64,000 bases of DNA from Streptomyces sp. RB17 (GCF_009604455.1 NZ_WEGL01000003.1:806001-870000); one strand, 5' to 3'. Shown: positions 23,293-31,968, counted from the first letter of the stretch. Program-made: numbers and translations. Notes: generated from the sequence alone by a model not told the origin.

Positions 23293-24102
23293 CGGGGAGC
23301 CGGGCTCGGCCGTGTAGGCGATGAGACGCTGCCCCGAGGCGCCGGGCAGGCACAGGTTCTCGAAGCTCAGCTCCAGTGTGCCGACCGCCGGATGGTGCAG
23401 GGTCTTGGCGCCCGAGGTGCAGGTGCGGACCGGGTGCCGGGCCCAGAGCGCGGCGAACTCGCGGCTCTGGATGGACAGTTGCCCGATCAGTTCGGCCAGG
23501 GCTCGGTCGTCGGAGTGCCGGCCCGCGACCAGGCGCAGGGAGGCGACCGCGAGCAGCGCCTCCTCCTTCCGGTCGGCGTACAGGTCCCGGTACCGCTCGT
23601 CCAGGAACAGCATGCGGATCAGGTTGGGGCGCTCGCCGGGGGTGTCCGGGGCCTCCCAGGACAGATGCGGGGCGAGCAGGGCACGGCCGAGCCGGTTCCA
23701 GGCGAGGACGTCACCGCGCCGGTCCAGGATGAGCGCGGGGACGTCCGTCATGGCCGCGAGCAGCTGCCGGGCCGAGGCGGTCGCCCGTTCCGCGCGGGGT
23801 ACGGCGGCGGGGCGGCGGGCGCCTGCGGGGCGGGCCAGGTCCCTGAGGTGGGCGGTCTCGTCCTCGCTGAGCCGCAGGGTGCGGGCGATCGCCTCCAGCA
23901 CGGAGTCGGAGACGCCGGCCGCGCGTCCCTGTTCGAGGCGGGTGTAGTGGGTGATGCTGACCCCGGCGAGCAGGGCCAGCTCCTCGCGGCGCAGCCCGGC
24001 CACCCGGCGACGGCTCGGCGCGGTCGCGAGCCCGACGTCCTCCGGCCGCAGCGCGGCCCGGCGGGACTTCAGGAAGTCCCCCAGCTCGGACGGGGCGTCC
24101 AT
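23221..24102 (-). CDS. MmyB-like XRE-family transcriptional regulator
   Basis: Regulator of 293 residues. The N-terminal HTH includes LGDFLKSRRAALRPEDVGL and RRVAGLRREELALLAGVSIT, followed by YTRLEQGRAAGVSDSVLEAI. The C-terminal MmyB-like ligand-binding domain, a PAS-like fold thought to bind fatty-acid-like ligands, contains VPALILDRRGDVLAWNRLGR and LELSFENLCLPG. GGGAGG lies five bases from the ATG. It is divergent from an MFS exporter, a common regulator/target arrangement in this family. The last codons form the fourth unit of a 71-bp tandem repeat. Confidence 0.92.
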   Translation of the reverse strand: MDAPSELGDFLKSRRAALRPEDVGLATAPSRRRVAGLRREELALLAGVSITHYTRLEQGRAAGVSDSVLEAIARTLRLSEDETAHLRDLARPAGARRPAAVPRAERATASARQLLAAMTDVPALILDRRGDVLAWNRLGRALLAPHLSWEAPDTPGERPNLIRMLFLDERYRDLYADRKEEALLAVASLRLVAGRHSDDRALAELIGQLSIQSREFAALWARHPVRTCTSGAKTLHHPAVGTLELSFENLCLPGASGQRLIAYTAEPGSPSDAALRLLAGAAPDPVGSAPVAV

Positions 24103-24230
24103 CGGTGCCTCCCGGATGTCGGGCGTGCCCTGGTCGTGCGGGTCGCGTCGGTTTCGGTGTGCTGCGCGGTGACGCCGGTCGCGGTGCGGCCGTTCCCCAT
24201 CATGCCCGTCGGGACGAGTGGCCGGGAGCC

Positions 24231-24261
24231 GTGAGGGTGGTCATGCGATGACCACCCTCAC
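24231..24261. promoter_or_regulatory. Perfect palindrome with 14-bp arms (candidate operator)
   Basis: GTGAGGGTGGTCAT and ATGACCACCCTCAC are exact reverse complements separated by GCG. The element lies between the divergent MmyB-type regulator (start 24102) and the MFS exporter (start 24351). A regulator operator is the most likely reading; the structure could also act in RNA. Confidence 0.6.
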
Positions 24262-24350
24262 GTCGGCCCGTCAGCGGACGGTTCTGGCTGGGGCGGCCGG
24301 GCCGGGCGAGTCTCGTTCTCCGCAACCCCTGTCGGAGAAAGGACCACGTC

Positions 24351-25769
24351 ATGTCCACCCTCGCCGGGCAACGGGCGGGCACCGCCGCCCCCACCGTCCT
24401 CACCCCTCGCCTCCGCCTGGTGCTGGTGGTGCTGCTCGCGGCCCAGTTCATGCTGGCCGTGGACTTCTCGATCCTGAACGTGGCGCTGCCGGTGATCGGC
24501 GCGGGTCTGGGCTTCCCGCTGGCGCGTCTGCAGTGGATCGGCACCTCGTTCGCGCTGTGCGCGGCCGGGTTCACCCTGCTGTCCGGGCGGGTCGCGGACC
24601 TGTTCGGCCGCCGTCGGCTGTTCCTCGGCGGGCTGGTGGTCCTCGGCGCGGCCTCGCTGGCGGGCGGGCTGGCACAGAGCCCCGAGGTGCTGATCGCGGC
24701 CCGCGTGTTCCAGGGCCTGGCCACGGCCGCGGTGACCCCGGCGGGCCTGTCGCTGCTGACCACGTCCTTCCCCGAGGGCCCGCTGCGGGAGAAGGCGCTC
24801 GGTCTCAACGGGGCGCTGATGTCGGCCGGTTTCACCACCGGCGCGATCCTCGGCGGGCTGCTGACGGACCTGCTGTCCTGGCGGTGGTCGTTCTTCATCA
24901 ACGTGCCGGTCGCCCTCGCCGTCCTGCTGGTCGCGCCCGCCGTCGTCGCCGAGTCCCGGCCCGAGACGCGGCCGAGGCTGGACGTGCCGGGCGCCGTCAC
25001 CGTCACGCTCGGTCTGCTGGCCGTCGTCCTCGGTCTCACCCAGGCCGGCGAACACGGCTGGGGCTCGCCCGCGGCCCTGCTGCCGCTGGCCGCCGGGGTG
25101 CTCCTGCTGCTCGTCTTCCGGGCCGTCGAACGCCGGGTGCCGGAGCCGCTGGTGCCGCTCGGTGTACTCGGCAGGCGGACGGTGGCCTGGGGCAATGTCG
25201 CCGGACTGATCGCGTTCGTCACGGAGACGTCCCTGGTGTTCCTGCTGACCCTCTACCTCCAGGAGGTGCTCGGCTTCTCCCCGCTGGCCGCCGGGCTGTC
25301 GTTCGGGGTGCTGGGCATCGGCACGGTCGTCGGCGGCGCGATCGCCCCGCGGGTCATCGGGCGGACCGGCGCGACGGCCGCGCTGGTCGCCGGCGGGCTC
25401 GTCCAGGCGGTGTTCACGGCGGCCCTGCTCGGCCTCGGCACCGGCCGTTCCTCGCTCTGGCTGCTGCTGGCCGCCACGTTCGCCGGGGGTGTGGGCAACA
25501 TGCTGGTGATCGTCGGCTTCATGGTCACGGCGACGTCCGGTGTGGCCGACGGCGAGCAGGGGCTGGCCACCGGGTTGGCCACGATGACCCAGCAGATCGG
25601 GATCACCATGGGCACGCCGGTGATGAGCGCCGTCGCCACGGCCGCCATGTCCGGCGCGGGCGCCGCGGGTGTGCTTGCCGGACTGAAGACCGCGATCGCC
25701 GTGAACGCGGGTCTGGTCCTGCTCGGTGCCCTGGCCGCAGGGGTGTTCCTGCGGCGGCGGGTGCGCTGA
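24351..25769 (+). CDS. MFS drug exporter, DHA2 (14-TMS) family
   Basis: Membrane transporter of 472 residues with about 14 hydrophobic segments. Family motifs are visible: FMLAVDFSILNVALPVIGAG (motif D1), LLSGRVADLFGRRRLFLGGL (motif A), RVFQGLATAAVTPAGLSLL (motif B-like) and GLNGALMSAGFTTGAILGG (motif C, antiporter type). It should couple proton entry to export of hydrophobic drugs or metabolites. It is divergent from the MmyB-like regulator across a large palindrome, so it is probably controlled by it. GGAGAAAGG lies in the ribosome-site region before the ATG. Confidence 0.93.
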   Translation: MSTLAGQRAGTAAPTVLTPRLRLVLVVLLAAQFMLAVDFSILNVALPVIGAGLGFPLARLQWIGTSFALCAAGFTLLSGRVADLFGRRRLFLGGLVVLGAASLAGGLAQSPEVLIAARVFQGLATAAVTPAGLSLLTTSFPEGPLREKALGLNGALMSAGFTTGAILGGLLTDLLSWRWSFFINVPVALAVLLVAPAVVAESRPETRPRLDVPGAVTVTLGLLAVVLGLTQAGEHGWGSPAALLPLAAGVLLLLVFRAVERRVPEPLVPLGVLGRRTVAWGNVAGLIAFVTETSLVFLLTLYLQEVLGFSPLAAGLSFGVLGIGTVVGGAIAPRVIGRTGATAALVAGGLVQAVFTAALLGLGTGRSSLWLLLAATFAGGVGNMLVIVGFMVTATSGVADGEQGLATGLATMTQQIGITMGTPVMSAVATAAMSGAGAAGVLAGLKTAIAVNAGLVLLGALAAGVFLRRRVR

Positions 25770-25911
25770 GCGGCGGCCGCCTCCGCGCCGGCGCCCGAGG
25801 AGTTCCCGCTCATGGCCGAGACCGCGGCGCACGCCCGACGGATCGACGTCGAGCGGGACTCCTCCGGCGGCCTTACTGCCGTGCGGCCCGGCGCCCTGAG
25901 CGTCTCCCGGC

Positions 25912-26688
25912 TCAGTCCAGCTGGAGCCGGTCCGCCAGTCCCGCCTCCTCGAACGCCGCCACCACGTCGTCGCGGGTCTCGGTGAAGTGGGCCCAGCTGT
26001 CGCAGTGCGCCGGGACCACCCGGCGGGCGGCGAGCAGCCGGGCGGCGGTGGCCGTGCCCTCGCCGTCGAGGACGAGGAGGGCGTCGTCGAGGACGGGCAT
26101 CCGGGGTGCGCCGGCGAAGAGGACGGCGGTGTCGACCGGGGCGTACCGGTCGGCGATCTCCTGGACCAGTTCCAGGGAGGCGTTGTCGCCACTGACGTAG
26201 ACGCCGGGCAGGTCGGTGGAGGTCAGCAGGAAGCCGGTGACCTCGCCGACGAGCGGCTCGGAGCCCTTGGGGCCGTGCAGGGCCGGGGCGGCGGTCACGG
26301 TGACCGCGCCGCCGTCGGGGCGGGGCAGGTCGACGGACTGCCAGGGGGTGAGCGGCTCGGTGGTGCCGCCGAGCCGGGCGGCCGCCGCCGGGGTGGTGAG
26401 GGTGCGCGGGGTGGCGGCGAGCACGGCCCGGCCGGAGTGGTCGAGGTTGTCGGCGTGCTGGTCGTGCGAGAGCAGGACGACGTCCACCGGGCCGAGCTCG
26501 GCGGCACTCGTGCGGGGCGGGGCGGTCTTGGTGAGGGTGCGGCCGCTGGGGGACGGGTAGTCGCCGGGGTCGTCGAAGGTGGGGTCGGTGAGGAAACGGA
26601 GTCCGCCGTACTCGATGAGGACGGTGGGGCCGCCGAGGACGCGAACGGGAATCAGCTCACCGGAATCATCGGAGCGGGCAGCAGCCAT
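25912..26688 (-). CDS. MBL-fold metallo-hydrolase (UlaG-like)
   Basis: Protein of 258 residues of the metallo-beta-lactamase fold, UlaG/beta-lactamase-like branch. The metal motif is LLSHDQHADNLDH, with H75, H78 and D80 in a variant spacing of HxHxDH seen in this branch. TVLIEYGGLRFLTDPTFDDP precedes it. VYVSGDNASLE and VPAHCDSWAHF provide the later Asp and His ligands. I chose the ATG at 26688, with GAGGTG eight bases upstream, over 26721. It is divergent from a CGNR-type regulator with three matching half-sites between, so it is likely the regulated gene. The substrate is unknown. Confidence 0.9.
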   Translation of the reverse strand: MAAARSDDSGELIPVRVLGGPTVLIEYGGLRFLTDPTFDDPGDYPSPSGRTLTKTAPPRTSAAELGPVDVVLLSHDQHADNLDHSGRAVLAATPRTLTTPAAAARLGGTTEPLTPWQSVDLPRPDGGAVTVTAAPALHGPKGSEPLVGEVTGFLLTSTDLPGVYVSGDNASLELVQEIADRYAPVDTAVLFAGAPRMPVLDDALLVLDGEGTATAARLLAARRVVPAHCDSWAHFTETRDDVVAAFEEAGLADRLQLD

Positions 26689-26699
26689 GGCGGTACACC

Positions 26700-26752
26700 T
26701 CACGGATAGAAGGATTGTCATCCGTGATGGACGCTACCGGTCTCTCACGGAT
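26700..26752. promoter_or_regulatory. Three TCACGGAT half-sites (candidate operator)
   Basis: TCACGGAT lies at 26700-26707, its reverse complement ATCCGTGA at 26720-26727, and TCACGGAT again at 26745-26752. The second pair extends to perfect 10-bp arms, TCATCCGTGA / TCACGGATGA. They fill the short gap between the divergent MBL-fold and CGNR genes and so probably bind the CGNR regulator. Confidence 0.6.
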
Positions 26753-26777
26753 GAGGGCAAGCCGTACCATGAGAACC

Positions 26778-27392
26778 ATGAGTCGAGTGACCCCCGTCGA
26801 ACAGAGCGCGGAGCCGGCCCTGCCGCCCGCGCCCGGCGCCGCCCAACACCCCGCCCTCGACCTGGCCAACAGCGCGCTGGTCCTGCCGGGCGGACAGCGG
26901 GCGGACCTGCTCGACACGCCCGGCGCGGCCCAGCGCTGGCTGGTGGACCGCGGCCTCGCCCCGGCCGACGCCGAACTGCGCGACACATGCGCGAGCCGAC
27001 TGCGCTCCCTGCGCGAGCGGATCCGCCCCCTGCTCGCGTCCCGCATCGAGGGCCGCCCCGCCCCCGCCGACGCCCTCGCCGCCGTCAACGAGGCCCTCAC
27101 CCTCGTCCCGGCCGCCCTGCTGCTGCAGTGGTCGCCCGAGCACGGCCTGTACCGTTCGACGGCCCACCCCACCACCCAGATCGTCGAGCACGCCCTGGCC
27201 ACCCTCGCCGCCGACGCCGCCGAACTGCTCACCGGCCCCGACGCCGACCGCCTCACCGCCTGCGGCTCGGCGCCCTGCAACCGTTACCTGCTCCGCCACG
27301 GCCGCCGCCACTGGTGCTCCACCCGCTGCGGCGACCGCGCCCGCGCGGCCCGCGCCTACGCCCGCCGGACGGGGCGTACCGAGGAGGACTGA
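26778..27392 (+). CDS. ABATE/CGNR zinc-finger transcriptional regulator
   Basis: Protein of 204 residues. The N-terminal ABATE domain shows HPALDLANSALVLPGG near its start and an Arg/Leu-rich helical region. The C-terminal zinc finger reads CGSAPCNRYLLRHGRRHWCS followed by TRCGDRARAARAYARR, with Asp replacing Asn of the classic CGNR. Such proteins are thought to be stress-linked regulators whose ABATE domain binds a ligand. The start could be ATG 26778 or ATG 26769, which has a better-placed GAGGG. Divergent from the MBL-fold gene across a triple half-site operator. Confidence 0.85.
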   Translation: MSRVTPVEQSAEPALPPAPGAAQHPALDLANSALVLPGGQRADLLDTPGAAQRWLVDRGLAPADAELRDTCASRLRSLRERIRPLLASRIEGRPAPADALAAVNEALTLVPAALLLQWSPEHGLYRSTAHPTTQIVEHALATLAADAAELLTGPDADRLTACGSAPCNRYLLRHGRRHWCSTRCGDRARAARAYARRTGRTEED

Positions 27393-27442
27393 GCGAAACC
27401 GGCCGGAGACCCGCCACGCCGTCGTCAGCACCCCCGGCGGAC

Positions 27443-27457
27443 CCTACGTATTGTAGG
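27443..27457. promoter_or_regulatory. CCTAC-N5-GTAGG palindrome upstream of a small membrane protein
   Basis: CCTAC and GTAGG are perfect arms around GTATT, 57 bp before the ATG at 27514. A related palindrome precedes the next gene, at 27866, suggesting a common regulator. Confidence 0.5.
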
Positions 27458-27513
27458 TTCCCAACCGCCAGCGGTCGCAGGGCTGTTCATTCGTCTGTTC
27501 ATCGGGGGATCCC

Positions 27514-27789
27514 ATGCAGGGCACGGAAACGAAAGCCGGCGGGGAGGTCTGTGTGCGCAGTCTGGCGCCGACCCTGATCCTGCTGGCCGTCAGTCTTCTC
27601 GTCGCCGCCGTCGGCGTGTACGAGCTGTGCGGGTTCGGGCTGCACAGCCTCGACCGGCGGCCGCATCTGTTCAGCGACGGCCTCGCGACCGGCGGGGTGA
27701 TCGTCGCCGTGGTCGCGGCCGGCGCGGCGGTCGGCAACCTGGCCTGGCACCTGGCGGCGGCCCGGCGCGGCGAGGGAAGCGCCGGGTAA
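27514..27789 (+). CDS. Small two-helix membrane protein
   Basis: Protein of 91 residues with two hydrophobic helices, TLILLAVSLLVAAVGVYEL (about 20-38) and GGVIVAVVAAGAAVGNLAW (about 59-77). A loop containing LHSLDRRPHLFSDGL separates them. It ends in Arg/Gly/Glu. GGGGGA lies just before the ATG. It is followed 153 bp later by the MprF-like gene, and each has its own upstream palindrome of similar type, so the two are probably co-regulated. I do not recognise a family. Confidence 0.7.
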   Translation: MQGTETKAGGEVCVRSLAPTLILLAVSLLVAAVGVYELCGFGLHSLDRRPHLFSDGLATGGVIVAVVAAGAAVGNLAWHLAAARRGEGSAG

Positions 27790-27865
27790 GAGGCGCGGCA
27801 CGGGAAGGGCCGGGTAAGAGCGGTTGTCGGTACGCTCCTCTCCCGAACACCGCCCGACCGGGCTA

Positions 27866-27881
27866 CCTTACAGACTGTAGG
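27866..27881. promoter_or_regulatory. TACA-N3-TGTA palindrome upstream of the MprF-like gene
   Basis: CCTTACA-GAC-TGTAGG has imperfect 6/7 arms about 60 bp before the ATG at 27943. Its reverse complement resembles the CCTAC-type palindrome before the neighbouring small membrane gene. The TACA/TGTA core recalls BlaI/CopY-type boxes, though the spacer is longer. Confidence 0.45.
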
Positions 27882-27942
27882 GTCAGGATGGCCCCGGCCG
27901 GGGCCGTCCCGTCCCCCTTCCCCCTCAAGGTGACCAGTCACC

Positions 27943-29769
27943 ATGCCCGCTCAAGCGCAGACCCTGCCCTCCCCACAGGTCCCCGCACAGCGCGGCACGC
28001 GCCGCGCGCCGCAGCTGCCCGTGCCCGGCCCCCGCCTGCGTGCGCGGGCGGCCTCGGCCACCGTCTGGTACCTGCGGCTGATCGCCGTCTTCAACATCAT
28101 CGCGGTCATGTCGCTGCCGTTCCGCAAAGAGGTGCAGGAACACAACGACGGCAAGCTCTTCACCGCCCGCCACGTGCATGCGCACGTGCACCACGCCGGT
28201 CAGTTCTTCACGCCGTACCTGGCCACCGCGGGCCTGGTCTCGGCCGCGGCGGCGATCTTCCTGGCGCTGGTGATGCGGCGCGGGAAGCGGGCCGCCTGGG
28301 TCGTCAACCTGCTGTGCGCGGGCCCCCTGTTCGTGCTGTACGCCCTCGCGCTCACCCAGCACCCGTTCCGCGACCACGCCTTCAACTGGGTCTCCACCGC
28401 CCTCACCGGCCTCTTCGTGGCCGCGCTGCTGGTCGGCCGCCGTGAGTTCAACGCCGTCGGCGACCCCTCCAACCCCAAGCTCGCCCTCGCCGTCGGCGCC
28501 GGCGGGATCCTGGTGACCGGCGGTGTCGGCACGCTGCTCGTGCACGCCACCAACAAGCTGCCCCACGCCCCCTGGGGCGAAGAGCTCGCCTACACCCTGC
28601 TGCGCGGCATCAGCGTCGGCCCGCTCGCCGACCGGGTCGACTCCGTGCACGCGCCCCGCTGGGCCGACATCGTCGTCAACGTCCTGCTCGCCGCGGCCTT
28701 CTGCCTGGTCCTGTACGCCTGCTTCCGCTCCCCGCGCGGCCGGAAGCTGCTCACCGAGGAGGACGAGGCCCGGCTGCGGGCCCTGCTGGAGAAGCACGGC
28801 GCCCGGGACTCCCTCGGCTACTTCGCGCTGCGCCGCGACAAGGCCGCCGTCTTCTCCCCCACCGGCAAGGCGGCCGTCACCTACCGCGTGATCGGCGCGG
28901 TCTCCCTCGCCTCCGGCGACCCGATCGGCGACCCCGAGGCCTGGCCCGGCGCCATCGACGCCTGGCTCACCGAGGCCCGCCGGCACGCCTGGACCCCGGC
29001 CGTCATGGGCGCCGGCGAGGAAGCCGGCACGATCTACGCCCGGCACGGCCTGGACGCGCTGGAGCTGGGCGACGAGGCGATCGTGGACATCGCGGACTTC
29101 ACCCTCGAGGGCCGGGCGATGCGCGTGGTCCGCCAGGCCCACAACCGGGTCAAGCGGGCCGGCTACACGGTCCGCATCCGCCGCCACGAGGACATGCCCG
29201 CCGAGGAGATGGCCCAGCTGATCGAGTGCGCCGACCGCTGGCGCGACGGCGCCACCGAGCGCGGGTTCTCCATGGCCCTCGGCCGGCTCGGCGACCCGGC
29301 GGACGGCCGCTGCGTGATGCTGGAGTGCCGCGACGCGAACGACGAACCACGCGCCCTGCTCAGCTTCGTCCCCTGGGGCGAGCACGGCCTCTCGCTGGAC
29401 CTGATGCGTCGCGACCGCGACTGCGAGAACGGCCTGATGGAGTACATGGTCGTGGAGCTCCTGCTGCGCGCAAAGGAACTGGACATCAAGCGGGTGTCGC
29501 TGAACTTCGCGATGTTCCGCTCGGTCTTCGAGCGCGGCGCCCGCCTGGGCGCGGGCCCGGTGCTGCGCCTGTGGCGCTCCACTCTCACCTTCTTCTCACG
29601 CTGGTGGCAGATCGAGTCCCTCTACCGCGCCAACGCCAAGTACCGCCCGGTGTGGGAGCCGCGTTTCCTGTTGTTCGCCAAGAGCAGCGACATCCCGAGG
29701 ATCGGCCTGGCGAGCGCCCGCGCGGAGGGCTTCCTCACGCTGCCGGGGATGGGCGGCCGGAAGTCCTGA
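27943..29769 (+). CDS. MprF-like phosphatidylglycerol lysyltransferase-domain (DUF2156) protein
   Basis: Membrane protein of 608 residues. After a Pro/Gln-rich N-terminus there are about six hydrophobic segments between 40 and 265. A soluble DUF2156 domain follows (about 280-600), in which tandem GNAT-like folds transfer an aminoacyl group to lipid. Recognisable parts are GYFALRRDKAAVFSPTGKAA, SLASGDPIGDP, MRVVRQAHNRVKRAGYTVRI, GLSLDLMRRD and SLNFAMFRSVFERG. Family members such as MprF and LysX make lysyl-phosphatidylglycerol, which lowers surface charge and raises resistance to cationic peptides. Whether this protein aminoacylates lipid or moves another group is uncertain, since actinobacterial members vary and no synthetase domain is fused. 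Confidence 0.85.
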   Translation: MPAQAQTLPSPQVPAQRGTRRAPQLPVPGPRLRARAASATVWYLRLIAVFNIIAVMSLPFRKEVQEHNDGKLFTARHVHAHVHHAGQFFTPYLATAGLVSAAAAIFLALVMRRGKRAAWVVNLLCAGPLFVLYALALTQHPFRDHAFNWVSTALTGLFVAALLVGRREFNAVGDPSNPKLALAVGAGGILVTGGVGTLLVHATNKLPHAPWGEELAYTLLRGISVGPLADRVDSVHAPRWADIVVNVLLAAAFCLVLYACFRSPRGRKLLTEEDEARLRALLEKHGARDSLGYFALRRDKAAVFSPTGKAAVTYRVIGAVSLASGDPIGDPEAWPGAIDAWLTEARRHAWTPAVMGAGEEAGTIYARHGLDALELGDEAIVDIADFTLEGRAMRVVRQAHNRVKRAGYTVRIRRHEDMPAEEMAQLIECADRWRDGATERGFSMALGRLGDPADGRCVMLECRDANDEPRALLSFVPWGEHGLSLDLMRRDRDCENGLMEYMVVELLLRAKELDIKRVSLNFAMFRSVFERGARLGAGPVLRLWRSTLTFFSRWWQIESLYRANAKYRPVWEPRFLLFAKSSDIPRIGLASARAEGFLTLPGMGGRKS

Positions 29770-29826
29770 GCCGCAGCGACCCGCCACCCACGGACCCACA
29801 CCCGGCGACGGCCGTACCGGCGCCGC

Positions 29827-31236
29827 TCATCCACCCACGGTAAAACCGATCACCGCGCCGCCCCCCTCCCGCCGGAAGGCGAACGGCGCTCCCCCGTGCG
29901 CCATGGCGACCTCCCGGACGATGGACAGACCCAGCCCGGACCCCGGCAGGGAGCGCGCGTCCGCGGCGCGGTAGAAGCGGTCGAAGATGCGGATCAGGTC
30001 GCCCTCGGCGATACCCGGCCCCCGGTCCAGCACCTCCACCCGCACGGTCCCCGGCCGCACCGGCCCGGTGATGCTGAGCTCGATGGGCCCCTTCCCGTCC
30101 CGGTCGAACTTGGCCGCGTTCTCCACCAGGTTCGACATGGCCCGCTGCAGCATCCCGGGCCGCCCGTCGGTCGTCGTGTCGCCGCTGGTGCGCAGCACGA
30201 TCTCGCGTCCGGTACGGCGTTTGGCGAGCCCCACGACGTCCTCGGCGATGTCGGCGAGGTCCACCCGCTGCGGCGGCTCGGTGTCGGACTGCCCGGCCGC
30301 GAGGTCGACCAGCTCGTTGACCAGGTCGGTCAGCTCGCGCGCCTCCTGGGTGAGGTCGGCGACCAGGTCGTCACGCGTCGCGGGCGGGAGTTCGTCGATG
30401 CGGCGCAGTAGCGAAATGTTGGTGCGCAGGGACGTCAGCGGGGTGCGCAGCTCGTGTCCCGCGTCCTGCACCAGCCGCCGCTGGTCCTCCTCGGACTGCG
30501 CGAGCCGGCCCAGCATGCGGTCGAAGGCGCGGCCGAGGCGCCCCACCTCGTCCAGCCCGGCCACCGGCACCTCGATGCCCAGCCGGCGGGTGCGGGCCAC
30601 GTCCTCCGCGGCGGAGGTGAGCATCACCAGGCGCCGGGTGATCCGGCGGGCCAGCCACCAGCCGAACAGACCGGCCGCCACCACGACCGCCGCCATCAGG
30701 ATCAGCGTCCGCTGCTGCAGCGTCCGCAGCAGATCCTCGGTGTCGCTGAACTCCTGCGCGACCTGGACCGCGCCCCGACCGTCGCCGAGCGAGACGGTGG
30801 CGATGCGGAACAGGTCCCCGTCCACCGGTACGTCCTTGTGCTCGACGACCTTCCCGGCCGTCGTCGCCAGCGCCATCGCCTTGTCACGGGAGGTGACGGG
30901 CAGACTCGGGTTGCCGTGGTCCACGATCTGGCCCTGCGCGCCCAGCACCTGCACATCGGTGCGGGCGGGCCGGACCAGGTCGTGCCCGGGACGGGAGGAG
31001 GAGAAGTCCTCGGGGACCATCTCGTGCTGCCGTACCTCACCCTGGACGTCCTGCACGACCTGCGTGAACACCGACTGCTGGTCGACCCGGACGAGCCGCG
31101 CGGCGCTGCCGTACGACAGGATGCCGACGAGGATCGTGACGGCGGCGGTGACGGCCGCGAAGGAGACGGCGAAGGTGGTGCGCAGGGAGACCAGCTTGGG
31201 CCGGCCGGGCGCCAGCAGCCGCCGCAGCCGGCCCAT
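29827..31236 (-). CDS. Two-component sensor histidine kinase
   Basis: Sensor kinase of 469 residues. A first membrane helix at about 20-42 is followed by a roughly 130-residue extracytoplasmic domain, and a second helix at about 178-196. A HAMP linker follows, then HisKA with phospho-acceptor H261 in QDAGHELRTPLTSLRTNISL. HATPase_c shows LVENAAKFDRDG (N box) and VLDRGPGIAEGDLIRIFDRF (G1/F boxes), then GSGLGLSIVREVA (G2). It resembles the MprB branch of envelope-stress kinases. It starts one base after its response regulator ends, so the pair is co-transcribed. The signal is unknown. Confidence 0.93.
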   Translation of the reverse strand: MGRLRRLLAPGRPKLVSLRTTFAVSFAAVTAAVTILVGILSYGSAARLVRVDQQSVFTQVVQDVQGEVRQHEMVPEDFSSSRPGHDLVRPARTDVQVLGAQGQIVDHGNPSLPVTSRDKAMALATTAGKVVEHKDVPVDGDLFRIATVSLGDGRGAVQVAQEFSDTEDLLRTLQQRTLILMAAVVVAAGLFGWWLARRITRRLVMLTSAAEDVARTRRLGIEVPVAGLDEVGRLGRAFDRMLGRLAQSEEDQRRLVQDAGHELRTPLTSLRTNISLLRRIDELPPATRDDLVADLTQEARELTDLVNELVDLAAGQSDTEPPQRVDLADIAEDVVGLAKRRTGREIVLRTSGDTTTDGRPGMLQRAMSNLVENAAKFDRDGKGPIELSITGPVRPGTVRVEVLDRGPGIAEGDLIRIFDRFYRAADARSLPGSGLGLSIVREVAMAHGGAPFAFRREGGGAVIGFTVGG

Positions 31237-31968
31237 CTAATCCTCCCGGAGCACGTAACCCACGCCCCGCACGGTGTGGATCAGCTGCGGGGCGCCGGGC
31301 TCGTCGAGCTTGCGACGCAGGTAGCCGACGTAGACGGCGAGGTTCTTCGAGCCGGGCCCGAAGTCGTACCCCCAGATGCGGTCGTAGATCGTGGAGTGGT
31401 CGAGGACGATGCCCGCGTTGCGCACGAGCAGCTCCAGCAGCTCGAACTCGGTGCGGGTCAGCTCCAGCTCGCGCTTGCCGCGCCAGGCCCGGCGGGCCTG
31501 CAGGTCCATGCGGATGCCGGCGGCCTCGACCTGCCGGTCGGAGAGCTGGGGCTCCCGGCCGCCGTTCTCACCGCCGGCGGCGCCGCCGCCCACGGGCACC
31601 GGGCTGGTGCGGCGGAGCAGGGCGCGCAGCCGGGCGAAGACCTCCTCGACGTCGAACGGCTTGACCACGTAGTCGTCGGCGCCGGCGTCGAGGCCCGCGA
31701 TGCGGTCGGCGGTCTCCACGAGCGCGGTGAGCATGAGGATCGGGGTGCGGTCGCCCTCGGCGCGCAGCACGCGGCACACCTGGAGGCCGTCGATCCCCGG
31801 CATCATCACGTCGAGCACGAGGACGTCCGGCGGCGTCTTGTGGGCCTGCGCCAGCGCCTCGACGCCGTCGGCCACCGCCGTCACCTCGTACCCTTCCAGG
31901 GTCAGGGCACGCTCCAGGGCGTGGCGGATGGCACGGTCGTCTTCAGCGAGCAGCACAGTCTGGGGCAC
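31237..31968 (-). CDS. OmpR-family response regulator
   Basis: Protein of 243 residues. The receiver domain has the acidic pair LLAEDD at the N-terminus, phospho-acceptor D53 in VLVLDVMMPGIDG, and K103 in DDYVVKPFD. A Gly/Glu-rich linker of about 25 residues follows. The C-terminal winged helix of OmpR/PhoB type shows LELTRTEFELLELLVRNAGI and SKNLAVYVGYLRRKLDE ending VRGVGYVLRED. It is first in an operon with the MprB-like kinase directly downstream. Targets are not visible from the sequence. Confidence 0.95.
   Translation of the reverse strand: MPQTVLLAEDDRAIRHALERALTLEGYEVTAVADGVEALAQAHKTPPDVLVLDVMMPGIDGLQVCRVLRAEGDRTPILMLTALVETADRIAGLDAGADDYVVKPFDVEEVFARLRALLRRTSPVPVGGGAAGGENGGREPQLSDRQVEAAGIRMDLQARRAWRGKRELELTRTEFELLELLVRNAGIVLDHSTIYDRIWGYDFGPGSKNLAVYVGYLRRKLDEPGAPQLIHTVRGVGYVLRED

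Noticed and set aside
25770..25911. Possible remnant of a TetR-like C-terminus (APEEFPLMAETAAHARR) between the MFS and MBL genes.
   Set aside because: Only about 40 codons are open, with no start, no HTH and no clear match. It is as likely to be non-coding.
24258..26192. Long minus-strand open frame opposite the MFS exporter.
   Set aside because: Composition is Arg/Gly/Gln-rich with no domain; the plus strand encodes a clear 14-helix transporter.
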